A stretch of 64,000 nt of DNA from CAYMCO01 sp964388955. GTDB taxonomy: Bacteria; Chloroflexota; Anaerolineae; Anaerolineales; E44-bin32. The notes under the pieces are model-generated. The model saw nothing but the letters and a program-made list of their open reading frames with translations, was not told where the DNA came from and ran no database searches. Positions within the stretch are counted from its first letter, which is position 1. The number at the start of each line of letters is the position of its first letter. The stretch spans positions 1-64,000 of the forward strand of contig CAYMCO010000006.1 of NCBI GenBank assembly GCA_964388955.1, written 5' to 3'. The position numbers were made by a program, and so were the translations under genes. Positions 1-8,614 of the stretch are shown here, one piece after another.

Positions 1-392
1 GACTGCCACGTCGCCCTGCGGGCTCCTCGCAATGGCGAATGAGGGGAGCGCGGGCCCCGGGGCAAAACGACGGGTTGCAGATTGATAATGGCTATCGGCA
101 GTCGGCGATCGGCAATCGGCCATAGCGCATGGCCGGTGGAAGGACGGGGCCCCTCTCGATACACCTCGCGGTGTTCTCGCTCGGCACTCGAGATGCGCCT
201 TCTTTCTCGTCATTGGGCTTTCATCGTCGGCCGTTGGTCGGATTTCGGCTGAAGCTCTTCGGGCGATCGGCAGTCCGTTGTCGGCGGTCGGCATGCAGCT
301 TGCCGCCTTTCGCCTAGAGCGTATCGCTCATGGCTCCCCGCTCGCAGTGCATACCGCATTGCGCATTGCGCATACGTGACGGCGCCTTTCGC
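1..392. repeat. Non-coding stretch with degenerate dispersed repeat
   Basis: No credible gene is visible. The stretch is made of short recurring words (ATCGGCAATCGGC, GGTCGGATTTCGGCTGAAG, CGCATTGCGCATTGCGCATA) that recur in other gaps near 9.1, 12.0, 13.3 and 25.3 kb. The 62-codon open frame at 129-317 has no convincing ribosome binding site and a repeat-like composition, so I do not call it. Confidence 0.4.
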
Positions 393-1028
393 TCACTTCC
401 CCGAGGGGATGGCGGCGTATTTTGAGTAGCGACGCTTGAACACGCCGAAGACGCGCTGCCGCCGCTCGCCGAGGATCTCGACGCCGCGGTAGTCGTCGAA
501 ATAGAGGCTCATCTCGTATTTGGAGCGGTCATCGCCCTTGATCTGCGCGTTGAGCCGATGCATCAAGTCATCGATGGCCTTCTTGATGCGCCGCTTCTCC
601 TCCGCGTGCAGGTTGGGGTTGTTCTTCTCATAGGCGGCGATCCGCCTGCGGATGGTCAGGTCGGTGGTGATGAAGGCGGCCATGGCGATCAGCGGCGCAA
701 AGAGCATCACGATGTAGAAGGGGAGGGGCGGCGACGGGAAAAATCCCAGGCGGATGAAAAGGGAAAGCAGCAAGGCGATGATAGCGAAGGGAAAGAGGCC
801 CCGCAGGAGGGTCGCAATTCCGATCAGCTTCGGCAAGCCGGGAAGGGTCTCCGGCAGGAAGGTGATCGCCTCCAGGTCCCCCTGGATCTTTTTCCAGTGG
901 CTCTTGAGACCGAGCCGGCGGAAGGACTCCTCCGTGCGGGTCAGATCCACCCTGCGGAAGGCCCGGATGGCGTCCAACTGCTGCACGAGGAAGTGCAGGT
1001 CCGCTGACTCGCTTACATCACGTCCCAA
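393..1028 (-). CDS. Hypothetical protein with two membrane helices
   Basis: I do not recognise the family. About 211 aa from a TTG start at 1028, which overlaps the last codons of the upstream nucleotidyltransferase-like gene by 16 bases, so the two are probably translationally coupled. An ATG at 1085 in the same frame would force a 73-base overlap and adds unconvincing sequence; the start is therefore uncertain. The middle of the protein has two hydrophobic segments (around FPFAIIALLLSLF and FYIVMLFAPLIAMAAF) separated by a short proline-rich loop (FFPSPPLP), followed by a charged cytosolic-looking tail rich in Arg and Lys. The N-terminal part is charged and helical. The location is presumably the cell membrane. 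The tight overlap suggests a shared role with the upstream gene, but nothing in the sequence says what it is. Confidence 0.7.
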   Translation of the reverse strand: MGRDVSESADLHFLVQQLDAIRAFRRVDLTRTEESFRRLGLKSHWKKIQGDLEAITFLPETLPGLPKLIGIATLLRGLFPFAIIALLLSLFIRLGFFPSPPLPFYIVMLFAPLIAMAAFITTDLTIRRRIAAYEKNNPNLHAEEKRRIKKAIDDLMHRLNAQIKGDDRSKYEMSLYFDDYRGVEILGERRQRVFGVFKRRYSKYAAIPSGK

Positions 1029-1825
1029 TCGTCGACCTCCTCGTACCACTTCAGCCGGGTGCCCACCTTCGCGCGGGACCTCCACGCGAGGCTCTTGGGC
1101 TGTTCGTCGAGATACCCCAGCAGCGCGTCGATCCGCGCCGCGATCCGTTCGGCGTCGTCCGCGGTGAGCGGTCCGTAGTCACCGAGGGATGACTTGATCT
1201 TCGCCAGGTTGGTCATCGCCGTGTGATAGAACCCCCAGTCCTTTCGCAGCACATCGGCGATCGGTACTTTGTTGATCCGATCCTCATCGTCGGAGCCGAT
1301 CTCGTGCGCCCTGAGAAGGACGATCGCGTCTTTGACATCCTTCTCGTTCATGCGAACCATTTGCAGCTTCTGCAGCAGGAGCTCGGCCGGTGGAATGGTG
1401 GGAGAATCCTGCTCCAGCCGATTCTTGAAGGGGACCGTGTGGTTCATCTCCAGCCGGTCGTAGAACACCTCCGCCATGGGAATCTCCTGCCCGTAGTAGA
1501 TCTGCCGGGTCTTGCCGTAATGGTAGAGCATCCGCTGGTTGATGGCGAAGCCCCGCCCCTGGAAGAATTCCATCATCTTGACCCGATGCCTTCCATAGGC
1601 TACGTAATCGATGTCGGTGAACACCTTGTTCCCCAGCCGGGCTAATCTTCTCCATAGATCCTGGTGCTCCTGGCTGTGCAGGAAGATGGCCAGTCCGCCC
1701 ATCACCCGGATGATCAGACCTTGCTCCTGAGCGGCGCGGACGCAGTCCTTGGCTTCCCGGATGAAGGCGTCCGGATCGGGCCATTCCTCATCGGGTATTT
1801 CGGAAGGCAGTCGGAAGCGATCCAT
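1013..1825 (-). CDS. Nucleotidyltransferase-like protein
   Basis: 270 aa from the ATG at 1825, chosen because GGGAGGGAA lies 8 bases upstream. Longer in-frame starts up to 2011 run into repeat-like non-coding sequence. The N-terminal half shows the pattern of Pol-beta-type nucleotidyltransferases: VMGGLAIFLHS (glycine pair of the active-site loop) followed about 25 residues later by FTDIDYVAYG, whose D-x-D would bind metal. The rest is helical, with a conserved-looking PAELLLQKLQMVRMNEKDVKD segment of the sort seen in AbiEii-like and related substrate-specific transferases. The substrate cannot be told. No antitoxin-like partner (AbiEi) is next to it; its partner appears to be the overlapping membrane protein downstream. 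Family-level call fairly secure, role unknown. Confidence 0.72.
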   Translation of the reverse strand: MDRFRLPSEIPDEEWPDPDAFIREAKDCVRAAQEQGLIIRVMGGLAIFLHSQEHQDLWRRLARLGNKVFTDIDYVAYGRHRVKMMEFFQGRGFAINQRMLYHYGKTRQIYYGQEIPMAEVFYDRLEMNHTVPFKNRLEQDSPTIPPAELLLQKLQMVRMNEKDVKDAIVLLRAHEIGSDDEDRINKVPIADVLRKDWGFYHTAMTNLAKIKSSLGDYGPLTADDAERIAARIDALLGYLDEQPKSLAWRSRAKVGTRLKWYEEVDDWDVM

Positions 1826-1962
1826 TGCCAATTCCCTCCCTCTTTCCATACTGGCCATCTCTCGCCGCTCGGCTCCCCGGAGGGCCAAGAATGGGATTGG
1901 CCCCTGCGTTTGCACCGGGGCGGAGACCGGTGCTTTGCCTAGCGTGATTCGAGCGCCCGGCT

Positions 1963-1990
1963 GTACGGGCGCAGCATGCCGCGCCCCCAC
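1963..1990. repeat. Degenerate copy of a GTAGGGGCGC hairpin repeat
   Basis: GTACGGGCGC and GCGCCCCCAC flank a short loop, a mismatched version of the perfect hairpin at 3255-3282. It lies in the 303-base gap 1826-2128, in which I see no gene. Elements of this kind are often found between genes in Chloroflexota and cyanobacteria. Confidence 0.4.
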
Positions 1991-2128
1991 GACGGCTCCC
2001 GATGAAGGCATCGATGGAAGGTATACGGTCCACTAGTACTGCGTCACCGATGATATGAAGGGTTCCCAATGTGGCTCCATCTCCTAGGTGGCCCCGAAAT
2101 CACGGGTCGATTGAGCGTTGACGCAGCA

Positions 2129-3112
2129 CTAGCCGGAGACGAACATATAGTCCTTGATCTCATCCTTCTTGAAGAATATGATCACGCCGCGCAAGATTCC
2201 TTCCGTGTATTCGCTACCCGGGTTGATGCACAGCGTGCGCCCGATCATTTCGATCCCCCTCGACTCATGGATGTGCCCGTGCAGGCCCAACAGCGGTTGG
2301 TAGTTCTCGATGCCGCGCAGCACCGCCATGCTGCCCGCGGGGATTGACTCCTCCGTGGAGGGGACGAGATCATCCGACAGCTTGGGGGCCTGGTCGATTT
2401 GAGTGTCATAGGGCGGCGCATGAAAGTTGAAGATCGCGGTCTCCATCCTTTCGACCTGCGAAGCCAACTCGTCGATCTTCGCCTCCAGCTTTTCTTCCGG
2501 GTACTCTCTCTCGGTGTCCCAAGGGGTTGGATTTGACCAAGAGAGGCTGATCATCTCATGGTCCTTGACGAGGACCTTCTGCAGGTCTGCGTTGACAAGT
2601 GTGGATGAGCTTTCGATGATGGGATCCACCTCCATGAGGTCATCATTCCCCGGAGTGATGAAGACTTCAATCCCGCTCCCCTGCAGGCGTTCGTCGGCCA
2701 GCTCCATCCAGCCCTGCATGCGCTCCACAACCAGTTTCCGAAACAGCTCGTCCACCTTCCCCGCCGAGAGGGAGATATTGGCCGTCTTCTCGTCGATTCG
2801 GCCTTTGACGGTTTTTCCCTCGGCGACCAGCACCTCCATCTCATCCGGATCCGTGACGAAGGAATAGTTGCCCGAGCCGGCGATCACCTTCTGCAGCTCC
2901 GCCAGCTCCGCCGCCGTCTCGGCAACCCGGGTCTCTCCCAGAAAGGAGCACCGATAGGATCCATCCATCTGCTTCACTATGGGGTTGATCATCTTGCCGC
3001 TCAGATCGCCCGTGAGGAGCCCCACGTCTACCTTGTAGATCTTGAGGGCGTTCAGGAATTTCCGGTAGCAGATTTCCGATCCATGCAAGTCGGCGACATG
3101 AAATATCTTCAC
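2129..3112 (-). CDS. Calcineurin-like metallophosphoesterase
   Basis: 327 aa, GTG start at 3112, preceded by AAAGGAGA at good spacing; a longer TTG start at 3139 would place that site inside the coding region. The metallophosphoesterase motifs appear in order: VADLHG (D-x-H) near residue 8, LLTGDLSG (GD) near 35, PGNDD (variant of GNHD) in the middle, NFHAPP, and LHGHIHES (GHxH) near the C-terminus. These residues bind the two active-site metals. The central region is longer and more helical than the minimal fold. Substrate unknown; cytosolic, as no signal peptide is seen. It lies downstream of nothing obviously co-transcribed, with a 258-base gap to the permease gene. Confidence 0.88.
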   Translation of the reverse strand: MKIFHVADLHGSEICYRKFLNALKIYKVDVGLLTGDLSGKMINPIVKQMDGSYRCSFLGETRVAETAAELAELQKVIAGSGNYSFVTDPDEMEVLVAEGKTVKGRIDEKTANISLSAGKVDELFRKLVVERMQGWMELADERLQGSGIEVFITPGNDDLMEVDPIIESSSTLVNADLQKVLVKDHEMISLSWSNPTPWDTEREYPEEKLEAKIDELASQVERMETAIFNFHAPPYDTQIDQAPKLSDDLVPSTEESIPAGSMAVLRGIENYQPLLGLHGHIHESRGIEMIGRTLCINPGSEYTEGILRGVIIFFKKDEIKDYMFVSG

Positions 3113-3254
3113 AACCGGTCTCCTTTCCCTTTGATCCAACCGGCGTCCAACGGTTGCCTTACAGGCGCTCGTCGATCCGCGCCCACGTTCGCAATCCAGC
3201 GCGCCCCGCTGCCGCTGTGCCCAGAATCAGGGCACACTCGCCGTCCCATAGGGG

Positions 3255-3282
3255 GTAGGGGCGCAGCAAGATGCGCCCCTAC
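3255..3282. repeat. Intergenic hairpin repeat
   Basis: GTAGGGGCGC (3255-3264) pairs perfectly with GCGCCCCTAC (3273-3282) over an 8-base loop. A degenerate copy lies at 1963-1990 and half a copy (GTAGGGGCGCAT) at 36927-36938. There is no T tract, so it is more likely a REP-like repeat than a terminator. Confidence 0.55.
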
Positions 3283-3370
3283 GACGAACACAGCGGATGA
3301 TGGTTGCCGCCGCACTCGTTTGCGGCACCTGCGCTTGTTGCCTCGCGGGTGTCCGCTGGTCACAGCCCCC

Positions 3371-4972
3371 TTATTCGGGGGGTATCTCCGTGAAGGCCAA
3401 CGTCACATCGATCCCCTCGCTCTTTCGCACCGCCTTCCATATGAAGTACCATGCCAGACCAACGATCCACACCCCGAGATAGATCAGGGTCCAGTACGTA
3501 TGCATGAAGGCGAAGGCCTCATTGATGTAGTAGGAGATCACCAAGAGCAGCGTCAAGCCCAATGCGAGGGCGCCGGCGATCGTGCTCACCGGAATGCCGA
3601 GAAAGCGCCAGTTGCGATAGGGTGAGGCGTCCCAGATGTGCTTCACCTTCTTCACGTAGGGGAAGATCAAGGCCGAAGCCGCAGTGAAGCCGAAAACGGA
3701 TACCAACTGCAGCACTTCAACAGAGATCGAGCCAAGTATCTCCGGGTTGAAGGCATAGTCGGTCAGGGCGATCTGGGAAGCCACAAGCATCACGAGCAGC
3801 AGCTTCACCGGTTGGTTGAAGCGCGGCGAAATATCCGTGAACCAGCGAGGGCCCAGCCGATCCAGGCCCCAGGCGAAGGCTGCCCGGCTCCATGCGATGT
3901 AGGAGAAGACAACCCAGAGCCAATCCGCCACGATGAAGGAACCGGCCATGATGAACCCCAGGATCTTGTTGAATCCCACCAGCATGGAGGCGACGTTTAT
4001 GTAGGTCGCGATGAAGGGGAAGGTGTAGCCGTCAAGCCCCTCCTCATTGATCCAGGCCAGCGCGTGGACGCCCTGCCAGCCCACCATGCGCTGGTAAGAC
4101 AGGCCAACGACAAGCAGGAAGGCGATACATACGACCGCATTCAGCACTTGTGCCAGGAAGATGTTCCGCCGTGGACTCTTCACTTCCCCCCCGATGAAGG
4201 TGATGATGTAACCGTACACGGCGATCCAGCTAATCGGCAACATCAGGCCAAGCGTGGAGGTCCAGTTCCACGTCTCTGGAATCCCCCCCATCGCGTCCGA
4301 AGCTGCGCCCAGGGTGGCGTTCCAGTCCAGAGAGTTGAACTGCGCGGCGTACCTATTCCACACAGATACGAAGGTGTCGTGGGAGGTGAATATGATGATG
4401 ATCCCGGCAATGGCAGCGCCGATCAACGACCAGGCCACAAATGCCTTCTGGATCTTGAAGTAAGTCTTCATGCCAGCCAACATGGCCAGAAATGCCGTCA
4501 CATTGACGATCGTGGCAACCAGATACAGCCCCCAGCCTTCGGTGAATCCCGCCACAACGTCGGGATTGATTTCGAGGGCGCCGGCCATGATGGGAAGGCC
4601 CGTCTCACCTATCCAGGGCGCCAGCACCCAGATCCAAGCCAGCATCACCATGCCGGCGTTGGCCAGGCTCACCGCCAGCCCGATCGCCGGGTGGATAATG
4701 CGTGAGTTGTACACATAACTCCCGCCGCTGCGCGGCATGGAGCCCCCGAGGATTCCCCAAGTGAAGGCGAATCCGAAGACCACCAGCACAAGGGTGATGA
4801 GGCTGGCGATGGTCAGGTTCGCCCCGGGCAGCCAAGCGAATCCACCCAGGACGAACCATATGGATACGGGGATGGCATTGTTCATAATCCCGAAGAATGT
4901 GGTATCCAGCAGCCCCGCTTCTCTTGTCAGACCGCTCGCTTTTCTCGCAAATACCTCAACTTGCTCAGACAT
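3371..4972 (-). CDS. APC-family amino acid/amine permease
   Basis: 533 aa with about 12 hydrophobic membrane helices, the usual size for the amino acid-polyamine-organocation superfamily. Start ATG at 4972 has GGAGG 5 bases upstream. The N-terminus (FARKASGLTREAGLLDTTFF) leads straight into helix 1, and helix 3 is preceded by the family-like PRSGGSYVYNSR segment. It would import an amino acid or amine by cation-coupled transport. Its nearest relative here is the permease at 27681-29285: both start with a FARK[AS]SGL box and end with an R-S-x-G-[IV]-D tail closing in EIP-x-E. The neighbouring aminotransferase gene on the same strand, 373 bases upstream, suggests the imported compound is transaminated. 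Substrate not determinable from sequence. Confidence 0.9.
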   Translation of the reverse strand: MSEQVEVFARKASGLTREAGLLDTTFFGIMNNAIPVSIWFVLGGFAWLPGANLTIASLITLVLVVFGFAFTWGILGGSMPRSGGSYVYNSRIIHPAIGLAVSLANAGMVMLAWIWVLAPWIGETGLPIMAGALEINPDVVAGFTEGWGLYLVATIVNVTAFLAMLAGMKTYFKIQKAFVAWSLIGAAIAGIIIIFTSHDTFVSVWNRYAAQFNSLDWNATLGAASDAMGGIPETWNWTSTLGLMLPISWIAVYGYIITFIGGEVKSPRRNIFLAQVLNAVVCIAFLLVVGLSYQRMVGWQGVHALAWINEEGLDGYTFPFIATYINVASMLVGFNKILGFIMAGSFIVADWLWVVFSYIAWSRAAFAWGLDRLGPRWFTDISPRFNQPVKLLLVMLVASQIALTDYAFNPEILGSISVEVLQLVSVFGFTAASALIFPYVKKVKHIWDASPYRNWRFLGIPVSTIAGALALGLTLLLVISYYINEAFAFMHTYWTLIYLGVWIVGLAWYFIWKAVRKSEGIDVTLAFTEIPPE

Positions 4973-5345
4973 GTCCGCCTCCTCGCGCCAAGTCGCACAG
5001 ATTGCCGTTTTGCGAATCCGGAGAGTCGCCGCGTGGGGAAACCTCCCCGGTCGCGCCCGGCGCCAGCATATCTCCCCGAATGTTCGCCGGATTCAGTGAT
5101 GAATGGAATGAAAGGCGGCAATCCTGCGCGTATTCCTCCATGATTTCAAACTGTCTAGCGCAACGCAAAGCAATAGCGAGCTCTCGATCCTGTCGTAGGA
5201 TGGCCACCTCCTTCTTCCACGCCCCAGCCCATGCGCGTGTCACCGGGCAGTCCATGGTCGCTTCTCGTCGGCAGAAACCCCTTCTCTTCTCCTTTCTCCC
5301 TTGACTGCTATCCGCGGCGAGGGCCGCAGAAGGGCGTCCTTGTTT
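4973..5345. other. Intergenic region between permease and aminotransferase genes
   Basis: 373 bases. Open frames exist on both strands but none has a convincing start or recognisable protein. I see no terminator hairpin, so read-through from the aminotransferase into the permease is possible. Confidence 0.4.
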
Positions 5346-6647
5346 TCAGTCCAGCAGTGTCTTCACCGAGTCCTCAAGCGCGTTGAGGACATAGGCGGCG
5401 TCGTCCTCGCTGTGGGAGGCGGAGATGAACCAGGGTTCTCGGGAGTCCTTGTCCGGCATCACCCCCCGCTCAAAGAGCTGCAGGATGACCTGCTCGTATG
5501 TGTCGTGGTCGGATCCGGCCCAGTCCCGATATTCCGTAACCTCTTCCTTGTCTGTGAACACCACTCCAAACATGGAGGCGGGACCCTGGATCACGGCGGG
5601 GATCCCGGCGCGGCCGAGGATCTCCTCGATTCCGGACATGAGGCTTTCACCGTGCGCATCCACCGATTCCAACGCCCCGCCCGCGATCGCATCGAGCGTG
5701 GCGCAGGCGGCCGCCGTGGCGACCGCGTTTCCGGCGTAAGTCCCTCCGTGAGGGATCATCATGGGCCCGACATCCCCCATGATCTCCTTCTTCCCAGCGA
5801 TCGCCGCAAGGGGGAACCCGTTGGCGATGGCCTTGGCGTAGGTCACCAGATCGCCCTGGATGCCGAAGTACTGCTGGGCGCCGCCTTTGGCGATGCGGAA
5901 GCCCGTCTTCACCTCGTCCATGATCATCACGATGCCGTACTCGTCACAGAGATTCCGGATGAAGCGCAAGAATCCCTCGCGCGGCATGATGGAGGCCGTA
6001 TTCCCCATCAACGGCTCGACGATGATGCAGGCGATATCCCCCCAGTGGCCCCGGACTTTCTCCTCGAGCCGTTCCTCGTCGTTGAAAGGGACCACGTATA
6101 CAAGCTCCCCGATCACGTGCGGGATGCCGGAGCCGTGGGCCACCCGGATCGGAGACCGCCTGTAGCCGGTGCCCGGGATCGGCGGATAGCAGTTCCAAAG
6201 GGTGTAATCGTGGAAGCCGTGGTAGTGGCCTTCGAACTTCAGCACTTTGTCGCGCCCCGTGTAGGCCCGGGCAATGCGAATCGCGTGCATGGTGGCCTCG
6301 GTCCCCGAGTTCGCGTACCGCACCAGGTCCACCCCGGTGAGGGACTTGATTTTCTCCGCCGCTTCGATCTCGTATTCACTGGTCATGGCGAAGGTGTTGC
6401 CGATGCGCAGGGCCTCCTGCACCCTCTGCACGACCGGCTCGTATGCGTGGCCCAAGACCACCGGCCCAAAGCCCAGCCGATAATCAATGAAACGCTTGCC
6501 GTCCTGATCCCAAATGTAGGCTCCTTTCGCTTCCTTGAGAACCAGAGTCTCGTCATCCCCCCAATAGCGAAAGTTCGAGGAAACGCCATGAGGCATGACC
6601 CGCTGAGCCCGCTCGAACATCATCCGGCTTTTCTCGCCACTTTTCAT
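5346..6647 (-). CDS. Class III PLP aminotransferase (glutamate-1-semialdehyde aminomutase-like)
   Basis: 433 aa, the normal size for the family. Start ATG at 6647 is chosen because GGGAGGT lies 6 bases upstream; upstream codons are repeat-like. Features seen: an N-terminal RAQRVMPHGVSSNFR segment as in glutamate-1-semialdehyde 2,1-aminomutases, VRYANSGTEATMHAIRIAR (PLP phosphate site), GHYHGFHDY, IIMDEVKTGFR with the Asp that contacts the PLP ring, and TYAKAIANGFPLAA with the candidate Schiff-base lysine. No haem-biosynthesis genes are near. The neighbouring APC permease and the FAD-GcvT oxidoreductase on the same strand favour an omega-amino acid or amine aminotransferase in catabolism. The exact reaction is inferred, not shown. 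Confidence 0.85.
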   Translation of the reverse strand: MKSGEKSRMMFERAQRVMPHGVSSNFRYWGDDETLVLKEAKGAYIWDQDGKRFIDYRLGFGPVVLGHAYEPVVQRVQEALRIGNTFAMTSEYEIEAAEKIKSLTGVDLVRYANSGTEATMHAIRIARAYTGRDKVLKFEGHYHGFHDYTLWNCYPPIPGTGYRRSPIRVAHGSGIPHVIGELVYVVPFNDEERLEEKVRGHWGDIACIIVEPLMGNTASIMPREGFLRFIRNLCDEYGIVMIMDEVKTGFRIAKGGAQQYFGIQGDLVTYAKAIANGFPLAAIAGKKEIMGDVGPMMIPHGGTYAGNAVATAAACATLDAIAGGALESVDAHGESLMSGIEEILGRAGIPAVIQGPASMFGVVFTDKEEVTEYRDWAGSDHDTYEQVILQLFERGVMPDKDSREPWFISASHSEDDAAYVLNALEDSVKTLLD

Positions 6648-7126
6648 GATATGACCTCCCATATCTGCAACGATGAAGGTGCGTACGGAAGCGGAACAAT
6701 CCGCATTGATCACAAGCAAGTTGTCGGGACGATTGCGCAGGCGCCCCCTGCGGGCGCGACAAGTGAGCCTCTGCACTGTGGCTTGTACGATCCGCAGCCA
6801 TGCCCCGCCTTCCCGGGCGGATCTTCGATGCAGACACCCGTTCCCGACGAGTATCGGGACCATCCGATGTGAAACGATCATCGGCGAAGATTCCCCAAGA
6901 ATCCTCTCCGATGCTTCACGACATGGCTAATATACATTTCGGTTTTTGGAGAGTCAAGAAAGCGTAGCTCGCCGCAGGGGAGGGTGGTGGGGCGAAGGGG
7001 GGAATCGGGTTGAAGGTTGCAGCTTGACGGCGCGCACGTTATAACGTGGTAACCTTCCGACGTTCCAACGTGAAAACGGCCTGAGGGGCTGGCGATCATG
7101 TTGCACACCTCTTTCAGGACATTCCC
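6648..7126. other. Divergent intergenic region
   Basis: About 480 bases between the divergent aminotransferase and nuclease genes. It must hold both promoters, but I cannot place either with confidence. A short word GTTATAACGTGGTAACCTTC near 7037 contains imperfect GTTATAAC symmetry and could be a regulatory site; this is speculative. Confidence 0.3.
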
Positions 7127-8614
7127 ATGAGGGAGCTCCCGCACGGGCCCATGCTTTCGAAGACCGCGCTGCTGCACGGCGCGCAGTGCCAGAAGCGACT
7201 CGCCCTGGACGCGCTGCATCCGGAGCTGCGGGATCCACTCGGGCTGCCAGCGCGGATGCGCTTGCACCTGGGCCAAGTCGTCGGCATAGAAGCGCGGCAC
7301 CGCTATCCCGGTGGTTCGGTGGGGCGTGTGCCGGAATCATACTCCGCATCGGTCCAGCGCACTCAGGATCTGATCGCCGCAGGTGAAAAGGTCATCTATG
7401 AGGCGGCCTTCGAGGTAGAAGGCGTGCGGGTTGTGGCCGATATCCTGTCTCGCCGCGCCGCCGGGTGGCGGCTGATCGAAGTCAAGAGCACCAGCGAGCC
7501 CAAGCCGGAACACCTGCTGGATGTCGCGATCCAGATCTATGCGCTGCGGCGATCCGGTTTGGAGCTTGAAAGCGCGGCGCTGCTGCATCTGAATAAGGAC
7601 TATATCCGGCACGGGGCGCTCGATTACGGGGCATTGTTCGCCGAGACTTCCTTGTCCGCCGAAGCCGACGAACTGCAGAGAGAAGTGGGGCGGATAATCG
7701 GTATCTCGCGGGCGACGCTAGAATCGGGTCGCGTCCCAGATATCCCCATCGGCCCATACTGCCATGATCCGGTCGACTGCGATTTCGTCGGGCACTGCTG
7801 GAAGGGTGTGCCCTCGCCCTCCGTCTTCGACGTCTATTACATCGGGCGGAAGGCCTACGATCTCTACACTCAGGGGGTGGAGAGAATCGAGGACATCCCC
7901 CGCGGCTATCCGCTCGACCGTCGCTCGATCTTCCACGTCGTGGCCCACAAGGCGGGCGAAGTGATCGTGAAGAGGGACGAATTGCGCCATTTCGTGGCTG
8001 AACTGGCCTATCCGCTTTATTACATGGACTTTGAAACCTTCGCGCTCCCGATCCCGCCCTTCGACGGGCTGAGGCCCTATGACAAAGTCCCCTTTCAGTA
8101 TTCGCTCCACGTGCAGCAGGCTCCGGGCGGGCCGTTGGAGCACAGCGGGTATCTGGCGCCGGCGGGGGTCGATCCGCGGCGGGATTTCTTGGAGCGGCTG
8201 TTGGGGGAGACGGCGGGAGTGGGGTCGATCGTCGTCTACTCCGCGCCTTTTGAAGGGGGCGTCCTGAAATCGCTGGCGGAGTGGTTCCCCGAGCACCGCT
8301 TCGCCATCGGGGGCCGGATCGAAAGGTTCGTCGATCTGATCGTCCCCTTTAGAAGGCGGTTCTACTGGCATCCGGGGATGGGCGGCTCGAATTCGCTCAA
8401 GTGCGTCCTTCCCGCCTTCGCGCCCTATCTTTCCTACGAAGATCTGGAGATCGGTGACGGCGAGGAAGCCATGGCGGCCTTCTTGAGCCTGGAGGAAGAG
8501 GGCTCTCCGGAGCGGGCCAAAGCGCTGCGCCAATCCTTGTGGGATTATTGTGCGCTGGACACGATGGCAATGGTGCGCATACTGGATGGGCTCCGAGAGG
8601 CGGGGGGTTTGTGA
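7127..8614 (+). CDS. Cas4-like / DnaQ-like fusion nuclease (DUF2779 type)
   Basis: 495 aa. N-terminal half: a Cas4/RecB-type PD-(D/E)xK nuclease with an iron-sulphur signature. MLSKTALLHGAQCQKRL gives the first Cys, VADIL and LIEVKSTS give the catalytic Asp and E-x-K, and CHDPVDCDFVGHCW gives the last three Cys. C-terminal half: the DUF2779 region, starting YYMDFETFALPIPPFDG, whose D-x-E looks like the first motif of a DEDD 3'-5' exonuclease, with LWDYCALDTMAMV resembling the last (Y-x3-D). Known DUF2779 proteins have this two-part build. A role in DNA repair or processing is likely but not proven. Start at 7127 has AGGACA upstream; an in-frame ATG 8 codons later is an alternative. No CRISPR or cas genes nearby. 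Confidence 0.85.
   Translation: MRELPHGPMLSKTALLHGAQCQKRLALDALHPELRDPLGLPARMRLHLGQVVGIEARHRYPGGSVGRVPESYSASVQRTQDLIAAGEKVIYEAAFEVEGVRVVADILSRRAAGWRLIEVKSTSEPKPEHLLDVAIQIYALRRSGLELESAALLHLNKDYIRHGALDYGALFAETSLSAEADELQREVGRIIGISRATLESGRVPDIPIGPYCHDPVDCDFVGHCWKGVPSPSVFDVYYIGRKAYDLYTQGVERIEDIPRGYPLDRRSIFHVVAHKAGEVIVKRDELRHFVAELAYPLYYMDFETFALPIPPFDGLRPYDKVPFQYSLHVQQAPGGPLEHSGYLAPAGVDPRRDFLERLLGETAGVGSIVVYSAPFEGGVLKSLAEWFPEHRFAIGGRIERFVDLIVPFRRRFYWHPGMGGSNSLKCVLPAFAPYLSYEDLEIGDGEEAMAAFLSLEEEGSPERAKALRQSLWDYCALDTMAMVRILDGLREAGGL

Noticed and set aside
1013..2011. Longer start for the nucleotidyltransferase-like gene at 2011
   Set aside because: The extra 62 codons run through hairpin-repeat sequence and lack a ribosome binding site, while ATG 1825 has a good one.
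3638..4705. 355-codon plus-strand open frame
   Set aside because: Antisense to the APC permease; His/Arg/Gln-rich and without family pattern.
5301..6872. 523-codon plus-strand open frame
   Set aside because: It lies antisense to the aminotransferase gene, whose active-site motifs are intact on the minus strand. High GC makes long shadow frames common.
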